Positions 49,251 to 60,811 of a DNA stretch of 64,000 nt are shown here, piece by piece. The notes beneath the pieces were generated by a model. That model searched no databases. It was not told the origin of the DNA and saw only the letters and a program-made list of their open reading frames with translations. Position 1 is the stretch's first letter, and every line of letters starts with the position of its first letter. This DNA comes from Paramecium pentaurelia (taxonomy: Eukaryota; Ciliophora; Oligohymenophorea; Peniculida; Parameciidae): positions 596,656 to 660,655 of the forward strand of contig CAJJDO010000002.1 in NCBI GenBank assembly GCA_905183005.1, written 5' to 3'. Position numbers and translations under genes: made by a program.

Positions 49251-50031
49251 TAATTGTAATTATTATTGACATAGGTCCGGGGATTAATTTGTGCTAAAAA
49301 ATTGAAAAACGAATATTTATTTTCATATATAGTATTAATTATTATATTATTTTTTATGTTCACTCCATCATATTTTCATTAACATAATATTTAATTGATC
49401 AAACCTTTTTATGTTTCTTATTTAATATCATGAGATCTACCTTAACAACTAAACTTAAAAATGTTTCTAAATAATTGATAATTTCTTGTTAACTTAATTA
49501 AACTTTTTTATGGATCTAATTTAATAAAACAATCAAAATAATATATTTCATTCTTATTCAAAAAGTAATTAATATCAATACTTAAAAATTCAAAATTATT
49601 TAACCTAATTTTTAAATAACTATAAAGTTTCTGTTGATATATTGTAATATATCTTCAAAATAGATTAAAGATTTATAACTTCTTTCTATATTTGACTATC
49701 TTATATACAATAGATTTTTATTATTTATTACTCCCTTGTCTGTTGAAGTATTTTATTAACTTATTTTTTTGTCTATTGACATAATACCATCAGATTATTA
49801 CAGTTTATATACTGAATCATTATATTATGTTGTTATTTTATATATAAAATGGTTATGAATTTTTATTATTTCATACACTATATTGTAAGATTTAAAAACA
49901 ATTAAGATTTAATTCTTTTTGTAAATGTTGAGAATCAATCAAATCAAAATAAACTTGATCTATATATATATATATATATATGATTTTAATTAGATTTCAC
50001 AATGACATAATAATTGCATTAATTAATTTAA
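49251..50031 (+). other. Intergenic with (TA)10 repeat
   Basis: 781 nt between divergent starts of TMP-2 and the epsin gene. It contains a perfect (TA)10 tract at 49961-49980. No open frame or RNA gene was seen. Confidence 0.6.
49276..49282 (-). promoter_or_regulatory. CCCCGGA element upstream of TMP-2
   Basis: A G/C-rich heptamer in A/T surroundings, 25 nt before the TMP-2 ATG (sense strand CCCCGGA). It shares only the CGGA core with the box before the other TMP genes, so it is a weak member of that set. Confidence 0.25.
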
Positions 50032-51064
50032 ATGAATTTACAATCAATCAAGGAAGCAGCTTAATAACTGTATGAATATCAATTTACCTCAGCAAGGATA
50101 AGCTTACCAAATCTCCATTAGAGTAGACGTTATCTGAGGCAACTTCTAACGAGAATTGGAATACACCTACTAAATTGCTCTAAGAAGTAGCTGAAGCTTC
50201 ATACGGATAGTAAGAATATGTTTTTGAATATCATTAGTACATCTTGTGATACAATTATGAAATTCATATGGAAGCGTCTTGATTCGGATAATAAAGAATG
50301 GCGTCGGATTTTGAAAGTATGATTCTTTTTTAAAATACTAGACTTTAAATATGATAGAATATTTAACAAAGAATGGTGCACCTCGTTGTGTTGGAGAATT
50401 TAGAGACAATATTTACAAGATCAGAAGTTTCTCAGATTTCTTTTTGGTTGAACAAGGCTCAGACAAAGGACTCTCTAGTATATATAAATGAATAATGATT
50501 AGTTCGTGATAAAACAAAACAATTAGTTGATTTATTGAGCAATGAAAAGTTGATTGAAGAAGAAAGAGAGAGTGCTAAAAAGATACGAGAACGTTTAGCA
50601 GGTAACATTTAATTTAATATTTTAAGCTGCTGGTGGTGTTGGAGCTATTGGAAGCAATACATCTTATTAAGGTTACGGAAGCAGTTCATATGAAAGTAAT
50701 AAGCCAAAAAATTATGGATAAGAATCTAATTCATCATAATAAACAAGTTATTGTAAGATTTCAATTTATAGAAAGCATCAAGTTATGGTGGTTTAGAGAG
50801 TGGAGGTGGTTTAGACAAATACAAAGGGTAATCTAATAATAATGTAAACCATAATAATAATACTACTAACACTAATAATGCCAATACTCATAATAATAAT
50901 GCTAGTGCAAATAATAATGCTAATATAAGTTTTAATGGAATATAATGGGCAGCTCCTTAATAATAATAAGCAACTGCAGCTCCATTTTCTGAACCTGTAA
51001 TGAAATTAGCTAAACCTGGTGAAAAGTGGGATGTTCCTGGACCTAAACCTTAATAACCATTACC

Positions 51065-51119
<55 letters not shown>

Positions 51120-51979
51120 TAATAATAAAAATAACCACAATAAACAGATTTATTTGACATTTTTGATACTCCTTAATAGGTTCCATAATAAAAACCATAA
51201 ACTGCATAACCTTTATAACCACCTCCATCTCAATAATAAAATAATTAAAATGAATGGGGATAATTTTAAAATGCTACTCCAATTAGCAATCCTATTCCAT
51301 AAGTTTAAACTCAATAAAAAGCTTAAACTAATTTATTGCCTAATGATATTTTTGCACCAGCAGTAGTGTAATAATAGTAAACTGCTGTATCTTTTGGATA
51401 ATATTAGCCTCCTTAACAAAACAATTAATAATAATTTTATTAATAATCTTAATAATTATTATAATAATAATAACCTTAAGCATAATAAAGCATATAAAAT
51501 TTATATCCTATGTAGTAGTAATAAAATTAAAATCCATCTAATTTGTACTAAAATTATTAAATAAATAATTATCAACAATAACAATAGTAATAATAATAAT
51601 AATAATAAAATCTCAACTATGGTAAAACATAAGTTGGTGCATATTCACCATAAGTTAATATATAAGCTGTTAACAATAGTCAACCAAAAGAATAATATGA
51701 TGAATTTAATTTTGGTGAATTTGTCTCTGCTACTAAACCCAAGAGCAATAATAATTAGACAGATTTATTAGGAATGATTGATTTGAAAAAAGAAAAAGAA
51801 GAATTAGAATAAAAAAAATAGATGCCAATGGCCCCTTAAATGAATTAATAGCCTTAGTTGTATTCATAGTAAGTTGGATTGGATGGATTCTAATTTAATT
51901 ATCAAAACAAAGCCCCAGTTTATGGATAATGTATTAGTATATTTAATATATAATAGATTAATACCAATAAAGCAGATGA
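50032..51979 (+). CDS. Epsin-like ENTH-domain endocytic adaptor
   Basis: Epsins bind PIP2 through ENTH, bend membrane and recruit clathrin. Exons are 50032-50069, 50093-50209, 50238-50316, 50342-50477, 50503-50601, 50627-50752, 50776-51930 and 51957-51979, giving 590 aa and seven introns, the most in the window. ENTH is residues ~1-145: EATSNENWNTPTKLLQEVAE, TIMKFIWKRL, EWRRILKTLNMIEYLTKNG and VRDKTKQLVDLL. The rest is Gln/Asn-rich and disordered, with a 20-Gln run, DLFD and DIFD clathrin-type motifs, and two DLL/DIF-like sites. The 3' terminal intron is probable, not certain; without it the stop is at 52002. Confidence 0.92.
51066..51125 (+). repeat. In-frame (TAA)n microsatellite coding poly-Gln
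   Basis: Seventeen TAA codons in a row, then CAA TAA TAA, giving 20 glutamines inside the epsin tail. In the standard code this would be solid stops; in the other frames it reads as poly-Asn or poly-Ile. A second, shorter tract lies near 51580-51608. Confidence 0.92.
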
Positions 51980-52054
51980 TTTATAATAAACATATATATG
52001 ATATAATTTGATAACTATTAAACTCATCGTCCTTCAATAGCTAGATATGAGTAA

Positions 52055-52462
52055 ATGACTAGACCCAGCACATCTTCAGCATTTTCTCGAACATTTCGAA
52101 AGACTTAACTTTTACGAAAGTTAGACATCATTTAATAAACAAAGAAGTAGGAGTTGATAAAATTCATGTGTTCAGCTACAAGATCTCCTTTGAATTGTTT
52201 TAACCGCAATAAACGATAATAATCAATCTCTTGCTAAACAGAGGAATCAATGTCAAATAGAAGAAGAACTTAACACAGTTGTAGATAATTAACAACTTCT
52301 GATAGTAATAATCCAAGTTATAGGGTGAAAATAAATAACTTTAATGTAAAGGAAAGGAAAAATAAATAGAAAGACTCTTTGGAACGCTTTAAACTTATTG
52401 AAATATAGGATAATGATTTTTAAGATTACATGCAAAGGCAGATTAGAAAATAATATGATTGA
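52055..52462 (+). CDS. Small basic protein, unknown
   Basis: An intronless frame of 135 aa, rich in Arg, Lys, Ser, Gln and Thr. The start (TRPSTSSAFSRTFRKTQ) is basic and Ser/Thr-rich; the end is a charged helix (DSLERFKLIEIQ, DYMQRQIRKQYD). No signal, membrane segment or family mark. It converges on the ubiquitin protease with 36 nt between stops. An earlier ATG at 52047 is followed at once by TGA, which fixes the start. Confidence 0.7.
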
Positions 52463-52498
52463 TATAAATATATATTTTTATTTTTTGCTTTTTGTATA

Positions 52499-55400
52499 TC
52501 ATTCTCTTCTACGATAAAATAATACATAAGCTGCACTTGTAATTAATGTTGAATTAACAGATTCCTCTCTGATTGGATACACTGAGCTGTCATCAAAATT
52601 ATACCATGTGTCATCATAATAGTTTTTAGCAAAGGCTGTGTAATGTCCACCTCCCAATCCTCCAAAATGATTGGAAATAGCATATAGATCATAATATACA
52701 GGATTATTGAGTTCTAATAATTAAATATTTGATACTTGGATTTTAAGGGTCTTCTGTATGGAATTCAGAAGGTAAATGATGATTCTAAACAAATTCTCTA
52801 ATGTCAAAATTTTAAATTGGAAAATCTATTAATGTTTCAAGTTTGCTTTTGAAAAATTTGTTAGAGTTTTTAAACCTCTTTAAATGGAATATTAATATTT
52901 TAGGTGTTTTATAGATTTCCATAACTTTAAATGCACGTCTAATAGATAAATAATGATATTATACACATGATCTTTGCATTAATTACAATACCAAGTATTT
53001 TCTTCATCTAATTATTCTGGTTGTTCAGAGAATTTCAAACATTCTCCTAATTTCATTGATTTTTCTGTTCCAACTTAAACATTAGTAGATTAAATTGTTG
53101 GTATTGAAGGTCCTAAAGGTATAACACATGTATTAAAATTTTATTTCTAAGCTAATTATTCATCAGATAAATTTTCCTATTGTTTTGCATCTTCTACAAT
53201 ATCTAATTACTATTCTTAATCACTTTGTTATTTTGGTAATTCTTCAACATCAGTTTATTTTCTTTATTGATATTTTGACCAATCATTATATAATTCATCA
53301 ACAGAACTTGCTAATTTAAAACCTCTTTTCCAAACTACAAATACTTCAATTTCTAATTTAGGTTCTTTTAATAAATATTTTTCGATTAAATTATCTTAAT
53401 TATATGCACAAACACAGTCATTACATTATTTGGCATCACAAAAGGCACACTCAACTTGCCAATTTTAATTGGATTTGAATTCTAAATAATAAACTTTATC
53501 TAATATATTTTCTTCATAATATTCACTCCAATTTTTGCCTTAATATTAAGGAAGATCTTCAAAAGTGCTTAAAACTCCAATATGAATATCAAATATGAAT
53601 TTATGTATATCAATATGTTTAGTTTTTGTTTTATCAAAATAGAAGTTGAAGGCAGGAGTAATTTCCCTTTTCCATTGATACTAAGCATTTTATTTAAATG
53701 ATTCATGTATCATAATGCAAATTTTATTTTCTTTTTCAATATTGATTTCAGATTATAAAGCCTTTCTGATATATAACTTTTTGTATTTCAATTTCTTCCT
53801 TAAACTTGACATTTTTTCATTTTCATCTGTATCATCATGTTAGTAAGCTGATGTACAGATATAAATTAATTCAGATGGGTTGATATGTTAAATTTTATCT
53901 TAAATTTCTTGAGATTGTAGAATTTAACCAAGTGTAGGATCTTATGCTTTATCATAATTATAGATAAGAGTCTAACAATCCCATAATAAATTTGGATCTA
54001 TAAATTGAATTTCTAATTTTTTAGTTGTATTTTATGGTATACTTACATTAACCATCAAATATGGATCAAATGTAATGGATATTTTATTACAATTTGGACA
54101 TCTTAAAGTACTTTTATATTATCCATAAAGATTATCAACTACTACACTATCATTTCTTAACTTAAATTAATCCCAAGATTCTTTAGCAACTTCAAAATCA
54201 GGTCTTCCATCATAATCTTTTCTCTCAACATATGGTTTTTGTTTAATACGACATAAATCTTCATTTAAACCATCCAATAAATATGTAATCAATTCTTAAC
54301 TGTCATGTTATTAAAATCCTTAGAATTATGGTTAAAATTTTCCAATTGCTCTTTTAAGTGAGAATGGAGGTATAGGTGTTTTATCTGCATACCACATTCT
54401 TCTTAAAAGATGAGCAAATTTTGAGGCTAATTCTCCTTTTGTACCTAAAGTATTGAGTTCATTTATATCTTATTTATATAAATTTGTTAATAAGTATTCT
54501 CTTATTGGGAATGTATTACCAATACATTAAATTCCTGAATTCATAAAACAAGTATTTCCTAAATTCTTTAATCCAACTTTTCCATCCATAGAGTTTTCAT
54601 TTCTTTATAGTTTATCCATAGTTTCATCATCAGAATCAGTCTTTTCACATCTAGGTAAATGGTATGCCTCATCTCTTTTTTTGCATTCTTCTGTACAATA
54701 ACTAACTTTTTTGCAATCACATGGAAATTGAAGTATTTTGAAATTGTAACATCCTTCACATTTTCCTTCCATAGGGAAATTAGGATGTTTAATAGCCCAA
54801 TTTTTTTAGATTTCTTTAAAATCTCCAAGTATAATTTAATCTGGTGCTATTTGACAATCTTCAATAGTTTCATATTTAGCTGGATCTAAATATTCAGCAT
54901 CCTTAAAATCAAATACTACATCATCATATGTTCCAAGTGTCTTAATTTCTTCAGAAATATACTTTTCAATTTCTGTTACAGTCATTCCTAATGGAGATTT
55001 ATAAAGTCTTATTCCATCATGTTTGACAAATTGATATCCATTTCTATTAATGATTTTATGATAATTACGTACACTGTCTATAAAGTACTTGCTAATAATT
55101 CAATAAAAGAGGATAATTTGCATGTTCGAGCAGCATATTAGTCTCCTTTTATAAGTGATACTGTTTTTCCTCCATTGAATTTGCGAAGTGAAGAAGGAAA
55201 CACTGCACAAAAATTTAAAGGTACAAGATTGACATTTACTTGTTTCTTTCCATTTATAATTACGGCATCTCGTTCAATAGCTGTTACGTGGAACCTATTT
55301 AATCAAAAATATTATGACTTTTTAGCAATGATTTCCCATGTTGCCTTATCTAAAATTTCATAATCAACTCCCTCTTAAAGATTTGGCAGCATTATCTTAT

Positions 55401-55548
55401 TCCACATGTGACTTTGAATTGGATCGTACTTAAAAATGGTTGATGGCTTAGACAAAATTAGATCTGAATTCACACAAGAGTTGTTGCTAAATGCATTTCC
55501 TTTTTCTTCACTATCTAGCCACTCTTCCAACCATCTACTCGTTTACAT
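52499..55548 (-). CDS. Ubiquitin-specific protease with MYND zinc finger
   Basis: A cysteine protease that removes ubiquitin. Exons (minus strand) are 55548-55319, 55294-55073, 55043-52965, 52938-52736 and 52713-52499, giving 982 aa. The N-terminal ~150 residues look like a DUSP domain. A MYND-type finger lies near residues 245-285 (CEGCYNF..CDC..YCTEECKKRD..H..C). The catalytic Cys box NLGNTCFMNSG is near 312, HDSQELITYLLDGL follows, and the His box GGLGGGHYTAFAKN with the DDSSV Asp/Ser is near 930. Two CxxC pairs (CPNCNK, CNQC) form the USP zinc site. A ~300-residue insert with CAFCDAKQCNDC interrupts the catalytic domain. Family layout is closest to the USP4/11/15/19 group. Confidence 0.93.
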
Positions 55549-56731
55549 TTTAAATGCTTTACTTCTTCGAAATGATATTGTAGATTAAGTCTTAACTAGT
55601 ATGGAACTCATCAATCCCTCTTTGTCTTGACTCTTTGAATTTTGCTAAATCACTCATTAAATTAATTAAAAATCAATCTTCATACATTGTAATTCCTAAT
55701 CTCACATAAATTATTACAATAAACATTCTATTATTATATTTCAACTTCCATCATATACTAAAGATCCAATCAATTATATAGATATTTAAACTTTTTAAAT
55801 CAGAATTTAAATGTAAATGCCTATTCTATATTCCACTTTATTAAATTTTCTTTTATGTAATAGTAACTTGAACATTTTTTATCATTATTAAATACTCTAA
55901 CTAATATTTAATAAATGAATATTGTCAATCTAAACGAAGATATTATTTAATATAAACACTTGAAAAACTTATTAATTATTATAATAATCCATGTTAATTA
56001 ACAAAAATTTAAATTAGAATGTAAAGAAAATTAATAAATGATATTACATGTTTTTATTTAAAAAAAAATCAAATATTATAATAAAATATCTATTCTTAAA
56101 TATTTAAATTTCAATAACAAATTTTTAGTTCTGGTTTTTAAGTAAAATTATATGGGATCACTAAATTTATTCGATTATATATCTATATTTTATTATTTCT
56201 TTAATAATTTAAATATAATATAAATATAGCTAACAAAAACTTTGATAAATTGTATAATATTAGATGAAAAACTCAAATTAGTGAGAAAATAATATTAAAT
56301 AATGAAAATCTATAAGTAAATAATAAGAATGAGTTTTTATAAATCTTAAAATTTGAACTAATCTCAAATTAAAAAAAAATAAATAATATTAAAAACAAAA
56401 ATAATTAAGACCTTAATCTAAGAACTAACATTTAAGATGATGGATGTAATAAATTCTAAAGTTCTAAATTTAATGATTATGATAATGAATAATAAAATTT
56501 AAGGATGTTGAGTAGTATGTTATAACTAAATAAGAGAATTTCTATAACTGTCCAAAGTTATTTTATCATTAACTTTGAATTTATACTATATATATCATTG
56601 CCTATGTAATAAAGATACACATTTAAAGATTAACTGATGAATAGCTTAAAACAAATAGTATCCTTCTTTTTTGATTTGCATTAATCATTAAAAGAAAATA
56701 AATTTATTTTAATAAAATTAAAGAAATATGT
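55549..56731 (+). other. Intergenic, no convincing gene
   Basis: 1.18 kb. Just upstream of the protease start, on the minus strand, an ATG at 55654 opens a ~40-codon frame (DLAKFKESRQRG..) that cannot be joined to the protease by an intron of normal size; it may be an upstream ORF. The rest is A/T-rich with no open frame or RNA gene seen. Confidence 0.5.
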
Positions 56732-57286
56732 TCATTATATAAAACAGCAGTCTTCATTGGGTTTTCGTGGTTAAGAGATTGCATTATCTTTAGTTTGTAA
56801 GTATTAATCTTTCTCATCATATAAATTGGTTGGATTCTCATTAGATCTATTTGATTTTGGTTATGATAATGTATTATTCAAGTTTTATCCTAATAACATT
56901 TGCTGAAGTATGAAATCAATCTGAGTACAATCTAGTTAAACTCCAGTATATTATGATATTAATTCTCTAGTTTCTTTGACCTTTATGAAATAGTTGCGTA
57001 ATTAATTATGCAGTTAATAATCATAATTTGGTTCTTGCTTATTAACTCTTTCAAAAAACTGCATGAATTGGGAAACTGTGATTCCAAATGCTGTAAGATT
57101 GACTATTTGAGCTGATTGATATATCTACTTGAGTTCTAAATATATTGATTTAAGATCCTTGTTCTGATAAAATTCAGCAATATTATTGATTGATGGACAA
57201 AGTGTAAGTGAATCAAAAGTGATTAGTGATGTTTTATATTATCTCTCATCTCCGTTGAATTATTTGATACCTTAATCAATATTCAT
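56732..57286 (-). CDS. Helical protein with C-terminal CaaX-like CFIQ
   Basis: An intronless frame of 184 aa. Residues 1-120 are helical and resemble no family recognised (SINNIAEFYQNKDLKSIYLE, AFGITVSQFMQFFERVNKQE). A Ser/Asn/Lys/Gln-rich tail follows. The last four residues are C-F-I-Q, preceded by another Cys (DCCFIQ). A C-a-a-x end with Gln favours farnesylation, and the extra Cys could be palmitoylated, so membrane attachment is likely. No GTPase motifs are present, so it is not a Ras or Rab. Confidence 0.78.
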
Positions 57287-57740
57287 ATAAATTTATTTAT
57301 TTTTACAAAATAAGTTGTTTTTATTAATAAAGGTCTAAAGTATTATATAAAAAATCGATGTTCAATGTTATAAAAAATGATTAAGAAAAATATTTATATA
57401 GAGGGTAAAAACAAAGGCTTAGAACCAGTTAATACATATGCAACAATAAACTAAGATACTTTCTACTTAATAGATGAAATTGTAGATATAACCATTTTAT
57501 CAGGAATAAATTAATTTTTATTAGTTTTTATTTTGCTACCATATATTTTATGATTTACAATTCATACAGTTAGATGATATTTTCATAAAAAATTGTGTTA
57601 TTATATATATTCTTGTTTATTTCAATTTTTTAATAAAAGTATGGATTAACATACTAAAAAATCATTTTTTATTATATTAGATGATTGAAAACATAAAATG
57701 CATAAAGAACTATTGTTCATAATTTATTTATTTTAATAAA
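57287..57740 (+). other. Intergenic with a doubtful small ORF
   Basis: 454 nt. On the plus strand, 57365-57553 opens 62 codons from ATG to TGA, with a hydrophobic end (FLLVFILLPYIL). There is no homology or splice support, so it is not called a gene. Confidence 0.4.
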
Positions 57741-58929
57741 TCAATTTCTTTTGCTGATGAATTGGGCGGTGGTTGATAATTTCTCACTGATGTGTTCTTA
57801 GAGTCTATCAACGATTTCATTTTAAGCAGCTCTAAAATAAAGTTTATTGTTATAGTACCTTTCAGCAGTTTAAGTTTCATAGATTTCTGATTAGACTGCA
57901 TACCATGCTTATTATCCAGCAAGTCTTTCTTCACTGTTTTCCAATTCTAAGGTGTGGAATTCGATCCAAGATTAAGCATCTTCAATTGTATCCTTTTATT
58001 CTTAGATTTAGACTTCCAATTAAGCTTTTCTTTCAACCAATCTTGTGTGTTCATTACTCAAATGAGCACTGAATTCAGCCCAATGAGCAGCTTATCTGTC
58101 TTCAACGTCCTTAATAATTAAATTAATTAAATTACTGTCTTAACAGCCTTTTCTTAGACTAATTATTATCTGATTTCGCTCAATAATTAAGCAATCTTGG
58201 TTAAGGCCTTTTAGTTAACACCGTGAGTAGCTAATTCAGTAAGAGCAACAACGACTGGCTAAAGTAGATAATAGAAAGATAGAATTTACTTATAAGAGTT
58301 GGCTGTGTGAAGTGTTATCGGTAAGTCTCTTGTGAACTGTTTCATACTTTGATTTGACTTAAACAAATGAAGCACCTAAGCTCAAATGTTAGATGAGTTT
58401 GGCAGCATCATCAATAGCATCAATAACATCATCAATGGCAGCAACTTTAGCAACAAAGGTTTCGTGTTATTAATTTCTTGTGGCTTCTTCTCTAGCATAA
58501 GTTTATTCATTTGTTGCAATGTCTGAAATTGTAACTCTAATGTCTTCTTCAGAAACAGCCAATGCTTCAATTGTGTCATCTCTCAATTATGTGTTAGATG
58601 AGATTTGATTTTAATGATACAAGATTTCCTTTTCTAAATCTTCAACGATCTGTTATATAGTTTAAAATTCTTACTCTGTTGTTTGTGGTTGTATCAAGTT
58701 CAAAAGCGTGGTCGTGGTCATTTTAATCTTATTGTAATCCAGCAGCAACACCATTCAATAACATATTAACTTCGTTGGCTGGTGTTTAGGCTTACAAGTG
58801 GGCTTTGATGGCTGACAATACAACATTTCCGAATGGATTGGCATCTATTTAAGCCAAGCTTGCATGTGTATCTACAAACTTGGCAGCTGCAAGAGCAAGA
58901 ACCAATGTCAAGATAGCTAGTTTCTGCAT
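57741..58929 (-). CDS. Trichocyst matrix protein precursor (TMP-3)
   Basis: Exons (minus strand) are 58929-58675, 58649-58290, 58258-58136 and 58109-57741, all multiples of three, giving 368 aa. The signal peptide is MQKLAILTLVLALAAAK. The mature part is helical and rich in Ala, Glu, Gln, Leu and Val (AIDDVIDAIDDAAKLIQH, DRQAAHWAEFSAHLSNEH), with few prolines, as in other TMPs. Codons are strongly biased (GCT, GAA, ATC, AAC). It should be cleaved and crystallised inside trichocysts. Confidence 0.92.
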
Positions 58930-59638
58930 TTATTTATTTAATGTTTTTAAAAACGGATCGAAAAATGCTTATGTATGTAATTAATTTATAAATATTTATC
59001 CCCATTTTCTTATAATTATACTAACATCATCTCATCAACTTTTCATTATCATTTCTTCCATCAATCATATCTCTCAACTATATCCTTCTCAACAATCCAA
59101 AATTTTATAATTTAATATTTTATTCAAATTTATATCTCCTACCTCTTATTATTCCTCTAATCTATTTGGATTATGCAAAATTCACCATGATTCCTTCCCA
59201 AATTTCTATATATCTATAATGTATTTCCTAATTCAAATAACTTAAACTAAATGATTTATTCTTTTATTTACTATTCATTTTTGTCTTAAATAAAGAATAA
59301 TGATTATCTTGATAAATAAGCCATTATTTAATTTCTTATTCACTTCACTATTTATTTTTAGTGAAAATAATTTTAGTAATCTAATTCTTTTATAAGAATT
59401 TAGTATTTTCATCATAATTATTAAGCTATTTTTTATTATAAAGATGATCTTTAGCTTTTTTGATTATTAGATTCATTATCTTATTGGTTATTCTAATGAT
59501 TTAGGAATCATAGCTTTCACATAATTAATATGAATTGAGAATTGACTAAATTGAAAGAAAGTTAAGCATAATTGATTAAATACTTTTATTTATGAGTTAA
59601 AATCTTGCAAATATTCAAAAAATAATTTAATTTTTCTT
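58930..59638 (+). other. Intergenic between divergent TMP-3 and eS19
   Basis: 709 nt shared by two highly expressed genes. It holds the AAAAACGGA box near TMP-3. No open frame or RNA gene was seen. Confidence 0.55.
58949..58957 (-). promoter_or_regulatory. AAAAACGGA box upstream of TMP-3
   Basis: The plus-strand 9-mer AAAAACGGA (sense strand TCCGTTTTT), with 19 nt between it and the TMP-3 ATG. The spacing and orientation are the same as at TMP-4. Confidence 0.45.
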
Positions 59639-60135
59639 ATGGCAACACCATTTTTCACAGTGAAAGTATGAATAACTATTTAAATTTAAAAGGACGTACC
59701 TGCTTAAGATTTTATTCGTGCTTATGCTGAATATTTGAAAAAAAATAACAAGATCAAAATTCCAGAATGGGGTTCAATTGTAAAGACAGGACTTGGTAAA
59801 GAAATCTCACCAATTGACTAAGATTGGATGTATGTTAGAGCTGCAGCACTTGCTCGTAAAATTTATGTCAGAGGTCACTGGGTATGAAATTTTAAATTAC
59901 AAAACAGGGAGTTGGAAATCTCACTCATATGTTTGGTTCAGTTAATGATAATGGCAAACATGAATCAGGATCAGGAAAAGTCATTAGATACTTGCTTCAA
60001 TAATTAGAAGCTATTAAAGTTTTAAAGAAGGATAACAAGTCTCTTTTAAAAAAGGGATCAAGAATTGTTACAAAAGAAGGATAATAAGACTTAAATAGAA
60101 TTGCAACTTAAGTTGCCTTAGCAGCCAGAAAATGA
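59639..60135 (+). CDS. RPS19: Cytosolic ribosomal protein eS19
   Basis: A 40S subunit protein needed for 18S rRNA maturation. Exons are 59639-59665, 59693-59881 and 59908-60135, giving 147 aa, the normal length. The first exon is only 27 nt. Family marks are VKDVPAQDFIRAYAEYLKK, PEWGSIVKTGLGKE, DWMYVRAAALARKIYVRGHW, GVGNLTHMFG and SGSGKVIRYLLQQLEAIKVL. The intron after GHW separates the usual RKIY..G core. Confidence 0.97.
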
Positions 60136-60199
60136 TTGATATAACAATACAATACATAAGTACATTATATAATAAATAAAGTTAATAATAAATATATCT

Positions 60200-60249
60200 A
60201 TATGATATTTTATATATGTATTTATATATAATATATATAAATATCATAT
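60200..60249 (+). repeat. A/T inverted repeat at convergent 3' ends
   Basis: Perfect 11-bp arms, 60200-60210 and 60239-60249, around a 28-nt A/T loop. It lies between the stops of eS19 and the convergent PB1 gene and overlaps the latter's stop codon. It might serve 3' end formation, but A/T-rich palindromes arise easily by chance here. Confidence 0.5.
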
Positions 60250-60773
60250 CTGATATTCATCTTTTAAAACTTAATCTATAAATGAATCAATTGCTTATTT
60301 GAGCTTTTCTTCTCTTGTTGGTTTTGGCTGTGGTATTAGGGTATATCTATTTTAATATGAGCAATCATTATTTTAAAGTTCTTTTGAATTCGTTAAAGAT
60401 TGGCTACTGTTTTGCTTGAAGGATTAATTGATCCAATCCTTTTGAGGCTATTATATTGAAATTTTAATTGAAGGATCTTATTGGATAATTTTAGGCTAAC
60501 TTAATTTGTAATAAACGTATAATTTGATGGACTTCTTATTATGAGCCTGGGATTACTGATAAGCATATTAAAGATCCTCATCTTATATTATCACAACTTT
60601 ATCAGAATCATTATCATAAAAGCTAAGCTTAAGTAGAAATAGCTTTGGTACTAAATTATGATGTTTCTTGTTTATAATCCTATTCTTTTGATTTCTGTCT
60701 TTAAGTCTAATAAAGTTTAGATCTCCTTATAGATTAAGAATGTATCACTTTAAGTTATTATTTTAATATCCAT
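60244..60773 (-). CDS. PB1-domain protein
   Basis: Exons (minus strand) are 60773-60652 and 60622-60244, giving 166 aa. Residues 1-80 read as a PB1 fold: DIKIITQSDTFLIY, a helix (LLDLKTEIKRIGL), then FYDNDSDKVVIIQDEDLQYA, which carries the acidic OPCA-type cluster, and KSIKLYVYYK. PB1 domains pair with one another in signalling and autophagy scaffolds. The second half is Gln/Ser/Asn-rich and ends in a helix (EEKLKQAIDSFIDQVLKDE). A 24-nt stopless stretch after the PB1 domain could be an intron but is kept as coding. Confidence 0.8.
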
Positions 60774-60811
60774 TTTATATTATTTTAATATAATATAATA
60801 ATCAATTTTGT

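Noticed and set aside
51019..51366. Poly-Asn ORF on the plus strand and poly-Ile ORF on the minus strand
   Set aside because: Both are shadows of the (TAA)n tract that codes poly-Gln in the epsin frame.
55549..55654. Extending the ubiquitin protease N-terminus to the ATG at 55654
   Set aside because: Joining the frames would need a 43-nt intron, or leaves a TGA; the ATG at 55548 gives an open DUSP-like start.
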